This document shows, piece by piece, positions 22,964 through 32,480 of a DNA stretch of 64,000 nucleotides (the stretch's first letter is position 1; each line of letters starts with the position of its first letter). The notes under the pieces were generated by a model, which worked only from the letters and a program-made list of their open reading frames with translations, did no database searches and was not told the DNA's origin. A program made the translations under genes and the position numbers. The stretch covers positions 4,251,001 to 4,315,000 of the forward strand of contig NZ_CP015381.1 of NCBI RefSeq assembly GCF_001854245.1, written 5' to 3'. Origin of the DNA: Desulfococcus multivorans. GTDB lineage: Bacteria > Desulfobacterota > Desulfobacteria > Desulfobacterales > Desulfococcaceae.

Positions 22964-23284
22964 TCACGCCGAATCCAGGGAGGCCAGATAGGCGTCCCAT
23001 TCCATGGGCAACAACTGTTTTTTTCGGTTGTTGCACGCCTTGCAGGCGGGAACGACATTGCCCTTGGTGCTTCTGCCGCCCCGGGAGATCGGAACGATAT
23101 GGTCCATGGTCAGATATTTGGGTGCTACGGCGCTGCCGCAATAATGGCATCGGCCCTTGGCCAGCTGCCGCTTCCACCACTGGGAGGAGCGAATTTCCCT
23201 CGCCTTTCGTCGCTCCCTGCGAATATCGGAATCCTCGAGATGTGCGGCAAAGGGATCGATGCCGTTTCGGGTTCTGCGTGTCAT
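22964..23284 (-). CDS. Small HNH endonuclease
   Basis: 106 aa from the ATG at 23284, which overlaps the stop of the upstream ATP-grasp gene as ATGA. The zinc/HNH core is complete: CHYCGS (Cys-x2-Cys), LTMDHIVPISRGG (His-Asp-His region) and NVVPACKACNNRKK (second Cys pair and final catalytic Asn). This is a free-standing HNH nuclease of the type common in bacterial chromosomes. The tight overlap with the ATP-grasp gene and the 39-bp gap to fetA suggest co-transcription, though a link in function is not evident. Confidence 0.85.
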   Translation of the reverse strand: MTRRTRNGIDPFAAHLEDSDIRRERRKAREIRSSQWWKRQLAKGRCHYCGSAVAPKYLTMDHIVPISRGGRSTKGNVVPACKACNNRKKQLLPMEWDAYLASLDSA

Positions 23285-24147
23285 GCGGACTGCGGGCTTC
23301 CCATCGGCGGCCCCGCCTCGATGCCGTCGATCCATCGTTCGATTTCGGCGATCAGCATCCGGTAGTAGGCCCGGCTTCCGCCAAGCCCTCGCCGACCAAA
23401 AAAATAGTTGATTTCAAGAAACACGGGATCGGCTCCCGGGGGCTGCAGCGGCGATAGGATATCGAACCCCGCCAGGTTGATGCCGGCCGCGTCGCAGAAA
23501 CGCCTTACCGACGCTCCCGCGGCTTTCTGAAATGCCGAATCCGACGCCGTATCGATGACGCCGCCGGCGGCGAGGCCGGCAACCGCCGTCTCCGAATTTT
23601 TCAGAACCCGCCAGTAAATGACCGTCCGCGCGCCGATGACCACAACCCGAAGCACCCGGTTGCCCGCGGGAATATATTCCTGGACAAGAAAGCCTTTCTG
23701 TCCGGTCCGCTCATAGCGCCGCGCCGTATCCAATGCGTCGTTCAGGGCCTCCGGAGATGGAATCCACAGGACATTCCGCCCTTCCCCGCCCCAGTCGAAT
23801 TTGAAAACGAACGGAAACCTCACGGCAATTCGGCTTGCCCCGGTGTTCAACGCGTCGGTGAAGATCTCAAGCGACGGGTAGAACTCCGTCGAGGGATGGG
23901 GTACGCCGCTCCGATGGAAAAGGCGGATCTGGCCGCTTTTACGGGGATAGGCGAACCGAACGTCGTAGTTGGGGAATACATGGGCACAGTTTTCCCGTGC
24001 CATTCGATACAACGCCTGACCGCAGCCCTGGGGCAGTATGACCGCCCGGGCGGATCGAATGGCCCCGAGGTCGGTTTTATCGGGTTCCCGGCCGGCACAT
24101 AAAATCTGTCTATCCCCTGAAAAACAGGGATGATACGAAAGAATCAT
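23281..24147 (-). CDS. ATP-grasp family protein
   Basis: 288 aa with the ATP-grasp layout: FPFVFKFDWGGEGRNVLWI (ATP-binding Lys and glycine loop, about 109-127), GFLVQEYIPAGNRVLRVVVIG (151-171) and the metal site DPVFLEINYFFGRRGLGG (246-263). It resembles RimK/glutathione-synthetase-type ligases, which join an amino acid or peptide to a carboxyl group. The substrate is unknown. It begins 6 bp after era and overlaps the HNH gene by 4 bp. Confidence 0.75.
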   Translation of the reverse strand: MILSYHPCFSGDRQILCAGREPDKTDLGAIRSARAVILPQGCGQALYRMARENCAHVFPNYDVRFAYPRKSGQIRLFHRSGVPHPSTEFYPSLEIFTDALNTGASRIAVRFPFVFKFDWGGEGRNVLWIPSPEALNDALDTARRYERTGQKGFLVQEYIPAGNRVLRVVVIGARTVIYWRVLKNSETAVAGLAAGGVIDTASDSAFQKAAGASVRRFCDAAGINLAGFDILSPLQPPGADPVFLEINYFFGRRGLGGSRAYYRMLIAEIERWIDGIEAGPPMGSPQSA

Positions 24148-24153
24148 CCGATG

Positions 24154-25059
24154 TCAGTAGCCGAACTTTCTCAACGCCCGGGTATCCCGACTCCAGTTCT
24201 TCTGCACCCGGACGAATAATTTCAAAAACACCCGGGTGCCCATCATGCGCTCCAGTTCCTCCCGGGCCGCCCGGCCGATCTGCTTCAGCTTCGCCCCCTC
24301 GCGGCCGATCACGATGGCCTTCTGGGAGGACCGCTCCACATGAATGGTGGCGTGAATGCTCACCAGCCCCTCTTTTTCCTTGAAGGATTCAACAGTGACC
24401 GCCGTGGCGTAGGGGATCTCCTGTCCGGTCAGGCGGAACACCTTTTCGCGGATCATCTCCGCCGCGATAAACCGTTCGGGCATATCGGTCACGGCATCCT
24501 CGGGGAAAAAGGGCGGACCCTCGGGCATCAGATCCGCCATCTCCCGGATCAAGGCGTCCACCTGATGCCCGTGCTTGGCGGATATGGGGACGACGGCCTG
24601 AAAAGGATAGGTCGTCCGCCAGTGGTCGATGGCCTGGAGAACCGTTTCGGACCGCACCTGATCGGTTTTGTTCAACGCCAGCACCGCAGGGCGCTGCTGC
24701 TGTCGAATTTTTTCCAACAGGAATGTCTCGGCATCGGGGTCGGGGGATTTGAGGTCGACCATGAACAGAATCAGGTCGGCATCCGCCATAGCCGCGAGCG
24801 CTACGTCCACCATCCGGACGTTGAGGGCCTGAGTAGCTTTGTGAACGCCGGGCGTATCGAGGAAGATCAGCTGAGCGTCTTTTTGGTGCAGCACTCCAAG
24901 AATACGGTTTCGCGTCGTCTGGGCTTTTCTGGAGGTAATGGAAACCTTCTCGCCCAGCATCCGGTTGAGCAGGGTCGATTTCCCAACGTTGGGAGCCCCG
25001 GCCAACATCACAAAGCCGGACCTGAAGCCTTTGAAACGGTTGCCCCGATCTTCTCTCAT
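24154..25059 (-). CDS. era: GTPase Era
   Basis: 301 aa from the ATG at 25059, which overlaps the engB stop (ATGA) and has GGAGGAGGAAGG upstream; the longer frame to 25275 lies inside engB and is rejected. G1 is GAPNVGKST, G3 DTPGVHKA, G4 NKTD. The C-terminal KH domain contains IGREGAKLKQIGRAAREELE. Era acts in 16S rRNA maturation and 30S assembly. It is coupled to engB, another ribosome-related GTPase. Confidence 0.95.
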   Translation of the reverse strand: MREDRGNRFKGFRSGFVMLAGAPNVGKSTLLNRMLGEKVSITSRKAQTTRNRILGVLHQKDAQLIFLDTPGVHKATQALNVRMVDVALAAMADADLILFMVDLKSPDPDAETFLLEKIRQQQRPAVLALNKTDQVRSETVLQAIDHWRTTYPFQAVVPISAKHGHQVDALIREMADLMPEGPPFFPEDAVTDMPERFIAAEMIREKVFRLTGQEIPYATAVTVESFKEKEGLVSIHATIHVERSSQKAIVIGREGAKLKQIGRAAREELERMMGTRVFLKLFVRVQKNWSRDTRALRKFGY

Positions 25060-25658
25060 CGTCCTTCCTCCTCCTGAGTCCCGGCAACACCCGCCACGGC
25101 CGCCCATACCGCCTCCCGACCCTTTCGGGTCTGGGCGGAAAAGAGGATGAGATCCTCGACGTCGACGCCCAGGGCGCCGGCAACCGCCTCCCGCTGCCGG
25201 AGCTGTCGGGTCCGGGAGAGTTTGTCCGTCTTGGTCAACACCAGGATGCCGGGGATATGGTACTGCTTCAGCCACGCTATAAAATCGAATTCTTCATGAC
25301 GCGGCATCCGCCGGATATCCATGATCAGGACGACGCCGGCCAGGGTTTCCCGATTGGAGAGATAGGTTTCGATCATGGGGCCCCAGGTTTTTTTGACGGC
25401 CAGCGGTACCTTGGCGTACCCGTACCCCGGAAGATCCACCAGCGAGTATGTCCCGTTCACCTCGAAAAAATTGACCAGCTGGGTTCGTCCAGGCGTTCCG
25501 CTGGTCTTGACCAGACGCTTCCGGTTGACCAGGGTGTTGATGAGAGACGATTTTCCCACGTTGGATCGCCCGGCGAAGGCGATTTCCGGCAGCACCCCCG
25601 GCGGATATTGAGAGGGCTTTACGGCGCTGGTCACGAACTCGGCGGATCGGATGATCAT
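25056..25658 (-). CDS. engB: GTPase EngB/YihA
   Basis: 200 aa. G1 GRSNVGKSS, the family segment SGTPGRTQLVNFFEVN, G3 DLPGYGYAKVP and G4 TKTDKL are all present. EngB is involved in 50S subunit assembly and division. Its start overlaps the upstream aminotransferase stop and its end overlaps era, so the three genes are translationally coupled. Confidence 0.95.
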   Translation of the reverse strand: MIIRSAEFVTSAVKPSQYPPGVLPEIAFAGRSNVGKSSLINTLVNRKRLVKTSGTPGRTQLVNFFEVNGTYSLVDLPGYGYAKVPLAVKKTWGPMIETYLSNRETLAGVVLIMDIRRMPRHEEFDFIAWLKQYHIPGILVLTKTDKLSRTRQLRQREAVAGALGVDVEDLILFSAQTRKGREAVWAAVAGVAGTQEEEGR

Positions 25659-26833
25659 TGTGCGCCTTCCGGTTTCAGGAGCGGTCCGGAATTCAGGTAT
25701 GTCTCGAGCCGGTTCATGCCCTCGGCGATGTTCTCCAGCGAACTGGCGTAGGAAAACCGCAGGTAACCCTCGCCGTGACGGCCGAAATCGATGCCCGGTG
25801 CGACCCCCACATGAGCCTTCTCAAGAATGTCGAACGCCAGCCTGTAGGAATCGGAGGACAGATGACGGGCGTTGGCGAACACATAGAAAGCACCCGTCGG
25901 CGGAACGGTGATCCCGAAGCCCAGGGACTTCAGCCGATCGATCATGAACAGCCGTCGTTTATTGTAGGTCTCCTTCATGCGGGCGATGTCAGGGCCGGCT
26001 TCCTTCAGGGCCGCGATGCCCGCTTTCTGGATCACGGCGTTGGCTGAAATGAAAAAGTTCTGCTGAATCTTCTGAATCGGCCGGATAAATGAAGGCGGCG
26101 CGATGAGATAGCCCAGCCTGAGGCCGGTCATGGCATGAAGCTTTGAAAAGCCGTTCAGGACAAAGGCGTTGTCCGTATACTCCAGGATGGAATGCTCCGT
26201 CCCTTCGTAAACCAGGCCGTGGTAGATTTCATCGGAAATGACAAAGGGCCCTTCAGGCCCGGCCATGGCAGCGATGGCTGCCGTGCGTTCGGCCGACAAC
26301 AGGTTCCCTGTCGGGTTGGACGGTGAATTGATGAAGATGCCCCGGGTCTTTTCGGTGATCTTGTCCTGAATCGCCTCGGGCCGGTACTGAAAGCCGTCTT
26401 CCTCAAAAACAGGTACGGTGACCGGTTCCCCGTCCACGAATTTGATGAAGTTGGGGTAGCAGGCATAGTGGGGATCCGAGATGATGACCTGATCTCCGGG
26501 ATTCAGCAGCGCCGCGAAGAGCGCGAACATGACCGGCGATGTGCCCGACCCGACGACCACCTGACCCGGGTCGACGGAAACATTGTAAGTATTGCCGTAA
26601 TACTCGCAGATGGCTTCTCGCAGCTCCACGAGACCCAGGCTATGGGTATAGTGGGTGTGGCCGTTTTTGAGCGCCCTGCAGCAGGCGTCGTTGACGCACC
26701 GGGGGGTATCGAAATCCGGCTCTCCCACCTCCAGATGGATGATGTGGGTCCCGGCCCGTTCCATCTCGTTGGCCCGCTCCAGGACATCCATGACGATAAA
26801 TGACGAAATGCCGTCGAGTCTGCGAGAAATCAT
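25655..26833 (-). CDS. Class I/II PLP-dependent aminotransferase
   Basis: 392 aa. Landmarks of fold-type I: VGSGTSPVMFALFAALLNPG, the INSPSNPTGN loop, VISDEIYHGLVY (Asp and Tyr contacting PLP) and NGFSKLHAMTGLRLGY with the Schiff-base Lys. The sequence resembles aspartate/aromatic-type aminotransferases. The substrate is not decided; hisG and hisI just upstream would fit a histidinol-phosphate role, but this protein does not look like typical HisC. Confidence 0.87.
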   Translation of the reverse strand: MISRRLDGISSFIVMDVLERANEMERAGTHIIHLEVGEPDFDTPRCVNDACCRALKNGHTHYTHSLGLVELREAICEYYGNTYNVSVDPGQVVVGSGTSPVMFALFAALLNPGDQVIISDPHYACYPNFIKFVDGEPVTVPVFEEDGFQYRPEAIQDKITEKTRGIFINSPSNPTGNLLSAERTAAIAAMAGPEGPFVISDEIYHGLVYEGTEHSILEYTDNAFVLNGFSKLHAMTGLRLGYLIAPPSFIRPIQKIQQNFFISANAVIQKAGIAALKEAGPDIARMKETYNKRRLFMIDRLKSLGFGITVPPTGAFYVFANARHLSSDSYRLAFDILEKAHVGVAPGIDFGRHGEGYLRFSYASSLENIAEGMNRLETYLNSGPLLKPEGAQ

Positions 26834-26842
26834 CTTTTTTCC

Positions 26843-27718
26843 TTATACGACTTTGTTCAAAGGGTACTCGATGATCCCTTCAGCCCCGTTTTTGAGGAGC
26901 TGGGGAATCAGGTCTCGCACCACGCTGCCGTCCACCACCGATTCCACCGAAAGCCAATCAGAGTTGTAGAGATGGGCGATGGTGGGTGCGTTCAGGCTGG
27001 GCAGCAGCGGAATAATCCGATCGATACATTTTTCAGGGACGTTCATCTTGATCCCCACCAGTTTCTCACCCCTCAGAGCGCCTTGGAGCAGCAACGCGAT
27101 CTGCTCTATCTTGTCCCGCTTCCGGGGCTTCTTCCAGGCCTCGTGATTGACGATGAGCTGCGTGTTGGTCTGCATCAGTTCGTGGATGATCTTGAGGCCG
27201 TGGGCGCGGATGGTGGTTTCCGTCTCCGTGACCTCCACGATGGCGTCGGCAAGGCCCGAGACCACCTTGGCTTCGGTGGCGCCCCAGGAAAACTCGACCT
27301 TGACGTCGATGTTCTTTTCAGCGAAATACCGTTTGGTAAAGGCCACCAGTTCCGTGGCGATTTTTTTGCCCTGGAGATCATGGAGGGTCTTGATGTCGGA
27401 GTCATAGGGCACCGCGAGAACCCATCGGGCCGGACGGGCGCTGACCTTGGAATAGACGAGATCCGCCACCACGTGAACATCCGAGCTGTTTTCGGCGATC
27501 CAGTCCTTGCCGGTCAGACCGGCATCCAGGGTGCCGTTTTCCACATAACGGGACATTTCCTGAGCCCGGCAGATGGCGCAGTCGATGGCCTCATCATTGA
27601 TTTCGGGAAAATAGCTTCTCCCGTTGACGTTGATCTTCCAGCCGGAGCGTTTGAACAAATCGATGGTGGCGTTCTGGAGGCTTCCCTTGGGAACGCCGAG
27701 TTTGAGCCGCTCTATCAT
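26843..27718 (-). CDS. hisG: ATP phosphoribosyltransferase HisG, long form
   Basis: First step of histidine synthesis, PRPP plus ATP. At 291 aa it is the long form with a C-terminal ACT-like regulatory domain (about 215-290), so it needs no HisZ and should be inhibited by histidine. The N-terminus [11 protein letters not shown] and [20 protein letters not shown] are typical. It overlaps hisI by 4 bp. Confidence 0.94.
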   Translation of the reverse strand: MIERLKLGVPKGSLQNATIDLFKRSGWKINVNGRSYFPEINDEAIDCAICRAQEMSRYVENGTLDAGLTGKDWIAENSSDVHVVADLVYSKVSARPARWVLAVPYDSDIKTLHDLQGKKIATELVAFTKRYFAEKNIDVKVEFSWGATEAKVVSGLADAIVEVTETETTIRAHGLKIIHELMQTNTQLIVNHEAWKKPRKRDKIEQIALLLQGALRGEKLVGIKMNVPEKCIDRIIPLLPSLNAPTIAHLYNSDWLSVESVVDGSVVRDLIPQLLKNGAEGIIEYPLNKVV

Positions 27719-28095
27719 TTTTTATATACCTCCCTGGGATCAAATACGGGCTCCCCGACAATGGTAACCCGCCCGTCTTCGATTTTCTGGTAAAAACAGC
27801 TGCGATGTCCGGTATGGCACGCGGCGCCGCCGACCTGCTCGACCTTGAGCAGAACGGTGTCGTCATCGCAGTCGATGCGGATCTCCTTCACGCGCTGAAC
27901 ATGTCCGGAGGTTTTCCCCTTGATCCACAATGTGTTTCTCGAACGGCTGTGATACGAAGCCAACCCGGTTTTCAGGGTGTGCGTCCAGGCCTCCTCGTCC
28001 ATGAACGCCAGCATCAGCACCTCGCCGGTCATGTAGTCCTGAACGACGGCGGGCACCAGGCCGCCCATCTTTTCAAAATTCAACCTTATCATCAA
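27715..28095 (-). CDS. hisI: Phosphoribosyl-AMP cyclohydrolase HisI
   Basis: Third step of histidine synthesis. 126 aa, the cyclohydrolase domain alone without the HisE pyrophosphohydrolase. Metal and zinc motifs are visible in [31 protein letters not shown] and [10 protein letters not shown]. It is the first gene of the leftward run and overlaps hisG. Confidence 0.95.
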   Translation of the reverse strand: MMIRLNFEKMGGLVPAVVQDYMTGEVLMLAFMDEEAWTHTLKTGLASYHSRSRNTLWIKGKTSGHVQRVKEIRIDCDDDTVLLKVEQVGGAACHTGHRSCFYQKIEDGRVTIVGEPVFDPREVYKK

Positions 28096-28423
28096 CTATC
28101 CTCTCATAACAGGTCGCCGTCATCATCCAGATTGCCGGAGACGCCACGCCATGAACATGAGCCTGTCTCCCGGGCTTCGATCCGACGGCGAACGATCACC
28201 CCAAGCGGTTCCTATTCGATGACCGCTTGACAGTTCACACCGTTTTACTTCATAGTTATCATGTGATTTATTCTTCATGAATCAAAACTGATATTTGTAA
28301 CCAGATCGACCCATAAAGTCAATTTCTTTTTTTATTCCCATTGCAAGTCGCTTGCCTAACCTTTGTATATCTGATAGCAGAAGTTCTGACAACATCATCA
28401 ACATGAAAGCGAAGGACGCCGCT
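28096..28423. promoter_or_regulatory. Divergent intergenic region between hisI and the PBP gene
   Basis: The clearest candidate is a rightward sigma-70-type promoter: TTGACA at 28227-28232 and CATAGT at 28251-28256 with 18-bp spacing. The DNA from 28240 to 28350 is AT-rich. No further gene is seen. Confidence 0.45.
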
Positions 28424-30778
28424 ATGGTTTACGGAGATCAGAACGCTTCGAAAATCGGGAGATTCATCGGCCGGTTGTTCCGATGGGCAATCCTCCTTTT
28501 TTTTCTCGGCGTGATCGGGTCGGGAATCTTTTTGTTTGGCCTGTACAAATATTTCAGTGAAGACCTTCCCCAGATTTCATCCCTCAAGGACTATCGCCCC
28601 CCCGTCATCTCAACGGTCTATTCCGACGACAACCGGGTGATCGCCGAATTTTTCAAGGAGCGGCGCATCGTCATCCCTTACCCGGAAATCCCCGAAATGC
28701 TCGTCAACGCTTTTATCGCCGCCGAGGATTCCCGTTTTTTCGAGCACAAGGGCGTCGACCTCGTCAGCATCATCCGGGCGGCCATCAAGAACGTCGAGGC
28801 GGGTACCGTCGTCCAGGGGGGCAGCACCATCACCCAGCAGGTCACCAAGTCGTTTCTCCTCTCCCCTGAAAAAAAATTCAGCCGGAAGATCAAGGAGGCC
28901 ATCCTGGCCTATCGCATCGACAACGCCTTCTCCAAGGAAGAAATCCTCTTTCTCTATCTCAACCAGATCTATCTGGGCCATGGCGCATACGGTGTTGCGG
29001 CCGCCGCGGAAAACTACTTCGGAAAATCCGTCCGGGAGCTCTCCCTTGCCGAGTGCACCATCCTTGCCGGCCTTCCTCAAGCACCCAGCCGCTATTCACC
29101 CTACAAGCACCTGGATCGTGCCAAGGAGCGTCAACGCTACGTCCTCAAGCGGATGATCGAGGAAGGATACATCACCCAGACGGACGCCGACGAGGCCTTT
29201 TCCACCCCTCTGGAGATCCGCTCCCGGCAGAATCTCTACCTTGAAACCGCGCCCTACTACACCGAATACATTCGCCAATACATCGAAAACCAATACGGAG
29301 CGGACGCCCTCTATCGGGAGGGTCTTAAAATCTATACCGCCGTCAACATCGAGATGCAGGAGGCCGCCCAGAAGGCTGTCGACCGGGGACTGAGAGCCCT
29401 CGACAAGCGCCACTCCGGATATCGGGGGCCTGTCGATCATCTGGCGCCCGGTGACGTTCCCGGATTCCTGAAAGCGCTGTCGGAAACCGACGGCACCGAT
29501 GCTCTGAACCGGGGAGACATCGTCAAAGGGGTGGTAAGCGGCATCTCCGAAGAAAAAAAGGAAATCATCGTCGAAACCGGAGCGGGTACGGGTATAATAC
29601 CGTTTAACAGTCTGTCATGGGCCTTGCGGGGACAGAAGGATGGACGCACCGCAAAACTCTTCACCCCGGGAGACGTCGTGTGGGTTCGTTCGGCAAAGAA
29701 AGGCGCTTTACAGGAATCGCGGGAGCTGCGGCTGGAACAGGCGCCCCAGGCCCAGTCCGCGCTCCTGTGCATCGAGGCCGGTACAGGGTTCGCCAAGGCC
29801 ATGGTGGGCGGATCCGATTTCAAGAAAAGTCAGTTCAACCGGGCCGTCCAGTCCAAGCGCCAGCCCGGATCCGCCTTCAAGCCGATCATCTACGCCGCCG
29901 CCCTGGACAAGGGGTACACCCCGGCTTCGCAGATCTCCGACAATGTTTTTGTTTACCGGGACCGGAACATCACATGGAAGCCCCAGAACTACGATCGGAA
30001 AATACACGGCAAAAACTCTCTCCGCACGGCGCTGGCCCACTCGCGAAACCTGTCCACCATCAATCTCCTGGACAAGATCGGCGTCGACTACGCCATCAAC
30101 TATGCCCGGAAGCTGGGAATCGAATCGGATCTCAGTCGCAACCTCTCCATCGCCCTGGGATCCTCGGGAGTCTCCCTGCTCGAACTCGTGACCGCCTACA
30201 GCGTATTCGCCAACCAGGGATATCGGGTGGACCCCATCTTCATCACGGGCATCCTCGACCGCGACGGTCGGGAGGTCGAGGGCATCAACTTCGACAGTGA
30301 ACCGGTCCTCGACAGCGCGACGGCCTATCTCATGACGAGCCTCATGGAAAGCGTCGTCAAGGAAGGGACCGGCAAGAACGTTCTCGCCCTCAACCGCCCG
30401 GTTGCGGGAAAGACCGGTACCACCAACAATCTCAACGACGCCTGGTTCATGGGATACACAGCGGAATACATCGCCGGCGTCTGGGTCGGCCATGACCAGG
30501 AGCAATCCCTCGGTCCAAAGGAGACCGGCGGCCGAGCGGCAAGCCCCATATGGCTCGATTTCATGCAGACCGTCCACGAAGGAAGACCGGTGAAGGACTT
30601 CACCGTTCCCAATGGCGTCGTCTTTTCCAGGATCGATGCGGAAACCGGTCTGCTGCCGGTGCCGGGAACGGCCCGAACCCGTTTCGAATGTTTCAAGGAA
30701 GGAACCGTTCCCACTCGATATTCGAGAAGAGCCGACGCCGTAACCGAGAAAGAGCAGTTCTTCAAAATGGATATGTAG
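28424..30778 (+). CDS. Class A penicillin-binding protein (PBP1A-like)
   Basis: 784 aa from the ATG at 28424, preferred for AAGGA 7 nt upstream; in-frame starts at 28403 and 28352 lack one. One N-terminal membrane helix (AILLFFLGVIGSGIFLFGLY) is followed by a family 51 glycosyltransferase domain (catalytic Glu in AAEDSRFFEHKG; GGSTITQQ; LNQIYLGHGAYGV). The transpeptidase domain has SxxK in QPGSAFKP, SxN in SRNLSTIN and KTG in AGKTGTTNN. It polymerises and cross-links peptidoglycan in the periplasm. A lytic transglycosylase gene follows 19 bp later. Confidence 0.94.
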   Translation: MVYGDQNASKIGRFIGRLFRWAILLFFLGVIGSGIFLFGLYKYFSEDLPQISSLKDYRPPVISTVYSDDNRVIAEFFKERRIVIPYPEIPEMLVNAFIAAEDSRFFEHKGVDLVSIIRAAIKNVEAGTVVQGGSTITQQVTKSFLLSPEKKFSRKIKEAILAYRIDNAFSKEEILFLYLNQIYLGHGAYGVAAAAENYFGKSVRELSLAECTILAGLPQAPSRYSPYKHLDRAKERQRYVLKRMIEEGYITQTDADEAFSTPLEIRSRQNLYLETAPYYTEYIRQYIENQYGADALYREGLKIYTAVNIEMQEAAQKAVDRGLRALDKRHSGYRGPVDHLAPGDVPGFLKALSETDGTDALNRGDIVKGVVSGISEEKKEIIVETGAGTGIIPFNSLSWALRGQKDGRTAKLFTPGDVVWVRSAKKGALQESRELRLEQAPQAQSALLCIEAGTGFAKAMVGGSDFKKSQFNRAVQSKRQPGSAFKPIIYAAALDKGYTPASQISDNVFVYRDRNITWKPQNYDRKIHGKNSLRTALAHSRNLSTINLLDKIGVDYAINYARKLGIESDLSRNLSIALGSSGVSLLELVTAYSVFANQGYRVDPIFITGILDRDGREVEGINFDSEPVLDSATAYLMTSLMESVVKEGTGKNVLALNRPVAGKTGTTNNLNDAWFMGYTAEYIAGVWVGHDQEQSLGPKETGGRAASPIWLDFMQTVHEGRPVKDFTVPNGVVFSRIDAETGLLPVPGTARTRFECFKEGTVPTRYSRRADAVTEKEQFFKMDM

Positions 30779-30797
30779 ACCGGAGAATCAGGCCGTT

Positions 30798-32480
30798 TTG
30801 AAAGAAAACATTATACGACGCTCCCTCCGCAAAACCGCGGCCATCCTGAATATTGGGTTTGCGCCGCTGATGCTCATTCTCGTTCTGTTGAACCTTCCCG
30901 CCAAAGAGATCGCTCCACCCTCGGTCCTCTGGGAGGCAACAACAACGATGCGCTTTCCGGAGCAGGTGATCTATCGCGTCCAGAGGCCCTTCAAAGGCGA
31001 CCTGGAGGAGCTCCGGAAAAAACGGATCATTCGGGCCCTCGTCAGTTACAGCCGCACCCATTTCTTTATCGATAACGGCGTACCCCGAGGATTCGAATAC
31101 GAATTGCTTCAGAATTATGAAAAATATCTGAATCGAAACATTCGACGACGCGACCGCCAGATCAAGCTCATCTACATCCCGGTCCCCTTCGAGCGGGTTC
31201 TCGATGCCCTCCGAGACGGCCGCGGGGACATCGCCGCCGCCGGCCTTACCATACCAACAGAGGATCGTGAAAAAATCGCCTTCAGCATCCCCTACATCCC
31301 TGAAATCCACAAGGTGATCGTGCATCACCGGGCCATTGACGACATCCGGATCATCGAGGATCTCTCCGATCGGAAGGTCCATGTTCTCAAAGGCCGGGGG
31401 CACCTGCCCTGTCTCAGGCGGCTGAATCAACTGTTTTCCCGGGAAGGGCTTCCTCCCATGCAAATCGCCTTTCCGGACGGAAGGCTGGTGACGGAAGATC
31501 TCCTCGAATTCGTCAACGCCGGCGTCATGCCGGTCGCGGTGACGGACGAACACATTGCCCGGGTCTGGGCCGAGGTGCTCCCCAACATCATCGTCAGATC
31601 GGACCTGACCGTCAACGTGGGCGGCAGTATCGCCTGGGCCGTCCGGAAGGAGAACCCACAGCTCCTGGCCAGTATCGACAGCTTCCTGAAAGACAACAGC
31701 ACGGGATCGTTTCTGGGCAACCTTCTGTTCAAGCGGTATTATCATGATGCCAGGTGGATCAAAAACCCGGTTTCGGAATCGGCCCAGAAAAGGCTCGAGG
31801 AGGTCATGAATCTCTTCAGAAAGTATGGCGACCGCTACGGCTTCGACTGGATCGCCATCGCCGCCCAGGCATACCAGGAGTCGGAATTGGACCATCGCAA
31901 GCGCAGCCACAAGGGCGCTGTGGGGATCATGCAGGTCATGCCCCACACCGCATCGAGCCGACTCATCGGTATCCCCGACATCCACCAGCTGGAAAACAAT
32001 ATCCACGCAGGGGTAAAATACCTTCACCACTTGCGCCACCATTACTTCAACGATCCGGCCATCCCCCCGGCAGCCCAGGTCGACTTTTCCTGGGCCGCCT
32101 ACAACGCCGGCCCGTTAAAAATCATCCAGTTGCGTAAAGCAGCCGAAAAGCGAGGGCTCGATCCCAACCGATGGTTCCTCAACGTTGAACAGACAGCGCC
32201 GCGGGAAACCGTCGAATATGTCGCCAACATCAACAAATACTACATAGCCTACAAATTCTATTTCCAATCCATGACAGATCGCGGCGATCTCGCGATGCTT
32301 CGCCTCGAGGCGAACACCATCGCTCATGAATTGCACAATTTGCCCCAGACAGGCGCGGGCCATGCCCCCGATTCCAGGAACCATCGTTCATGGCATCTCC
32401 CAATGCCACAGCGCCCCCTGAAAGCATCGTCCCCTGGCCGTGAACCATTTTTTCGGGAAAGGAGAAATTGTGAATCCTGA
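30798..32480 (+). CDS. mltF: MltF-like lytic transglycosylase with solute-binding domain
   Basis: 560 aa. TTG start, then a hydrophobic segment (IGFAPLMLILVLLNLP). Residues about 75-300 resemble an SBP_bac_3 solute-binding domain and 340-480 an SLT domain: AIAAQAYQESELDH (catalytic Glu), GAVGIMQVMPHTA, NIHAGVKYL. This is the MltF architecture, in which the first domain regulates the lytic activity. It cleaves peptidoglycan at the MurNAc-GlcNAc bond. Coupling to a PBP gene suggests paired synthesis and turnover. Confidence 0.9.
   Translation: MKENIIRRSLRKTAAILNIGFAPLMLILVLLNLPAKEIAPPSVLWEATTTMRFPEQVIYRVQRPFKGDLEELRKKRIIRALVSYSRTHFFIDNGVPRGFEYELLQNYEKYLNRNIRRRDRQIKLIYIPVPFERVLDALRDGRGDIAAAGLTIPTEDREKIAFSIPYIPEIHKVIVHHRAIDDIRIIEDLSDRKVHVLKGRGHLPCLRRLNQLFSREGLPPMQIAFPDGRLVTEDLLEFVNAGVMPVAVTDEHIARVWAEVLPNIIVRSDLTVNVGGSIAWAVRKENPQLLASIDSFLKDNSTGSFLGNLLFKRYYHDARWIKNPVSESAQKRLEEVMNLFRKYGDRYGFDWIAIAAQAYQESELDHRKRSHKGAVGIMQVMPHTASSRLIGIPDIHQLENNIHAGVKYLHHLRHHYFNDPAIPPAAQVDFSWAAYNAGPLKIIQLRKAAEKRGLDPNRWFLNVEQTAPRETVEYVANINKYYIAYKFYFQSMTDRGDLAMLRLEANTIAHELHNLPQTGAGHAPDSRNHRSWHLPMPQRPLKASSPGREPFFRERRNCES

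Noticed and set aside
30762-32042. 426-codon open frame opposite the lytic transglycosylase gene
   Set aside because: Shadow of a GC-rich real gene; the forward strand has clear MltF motifs.
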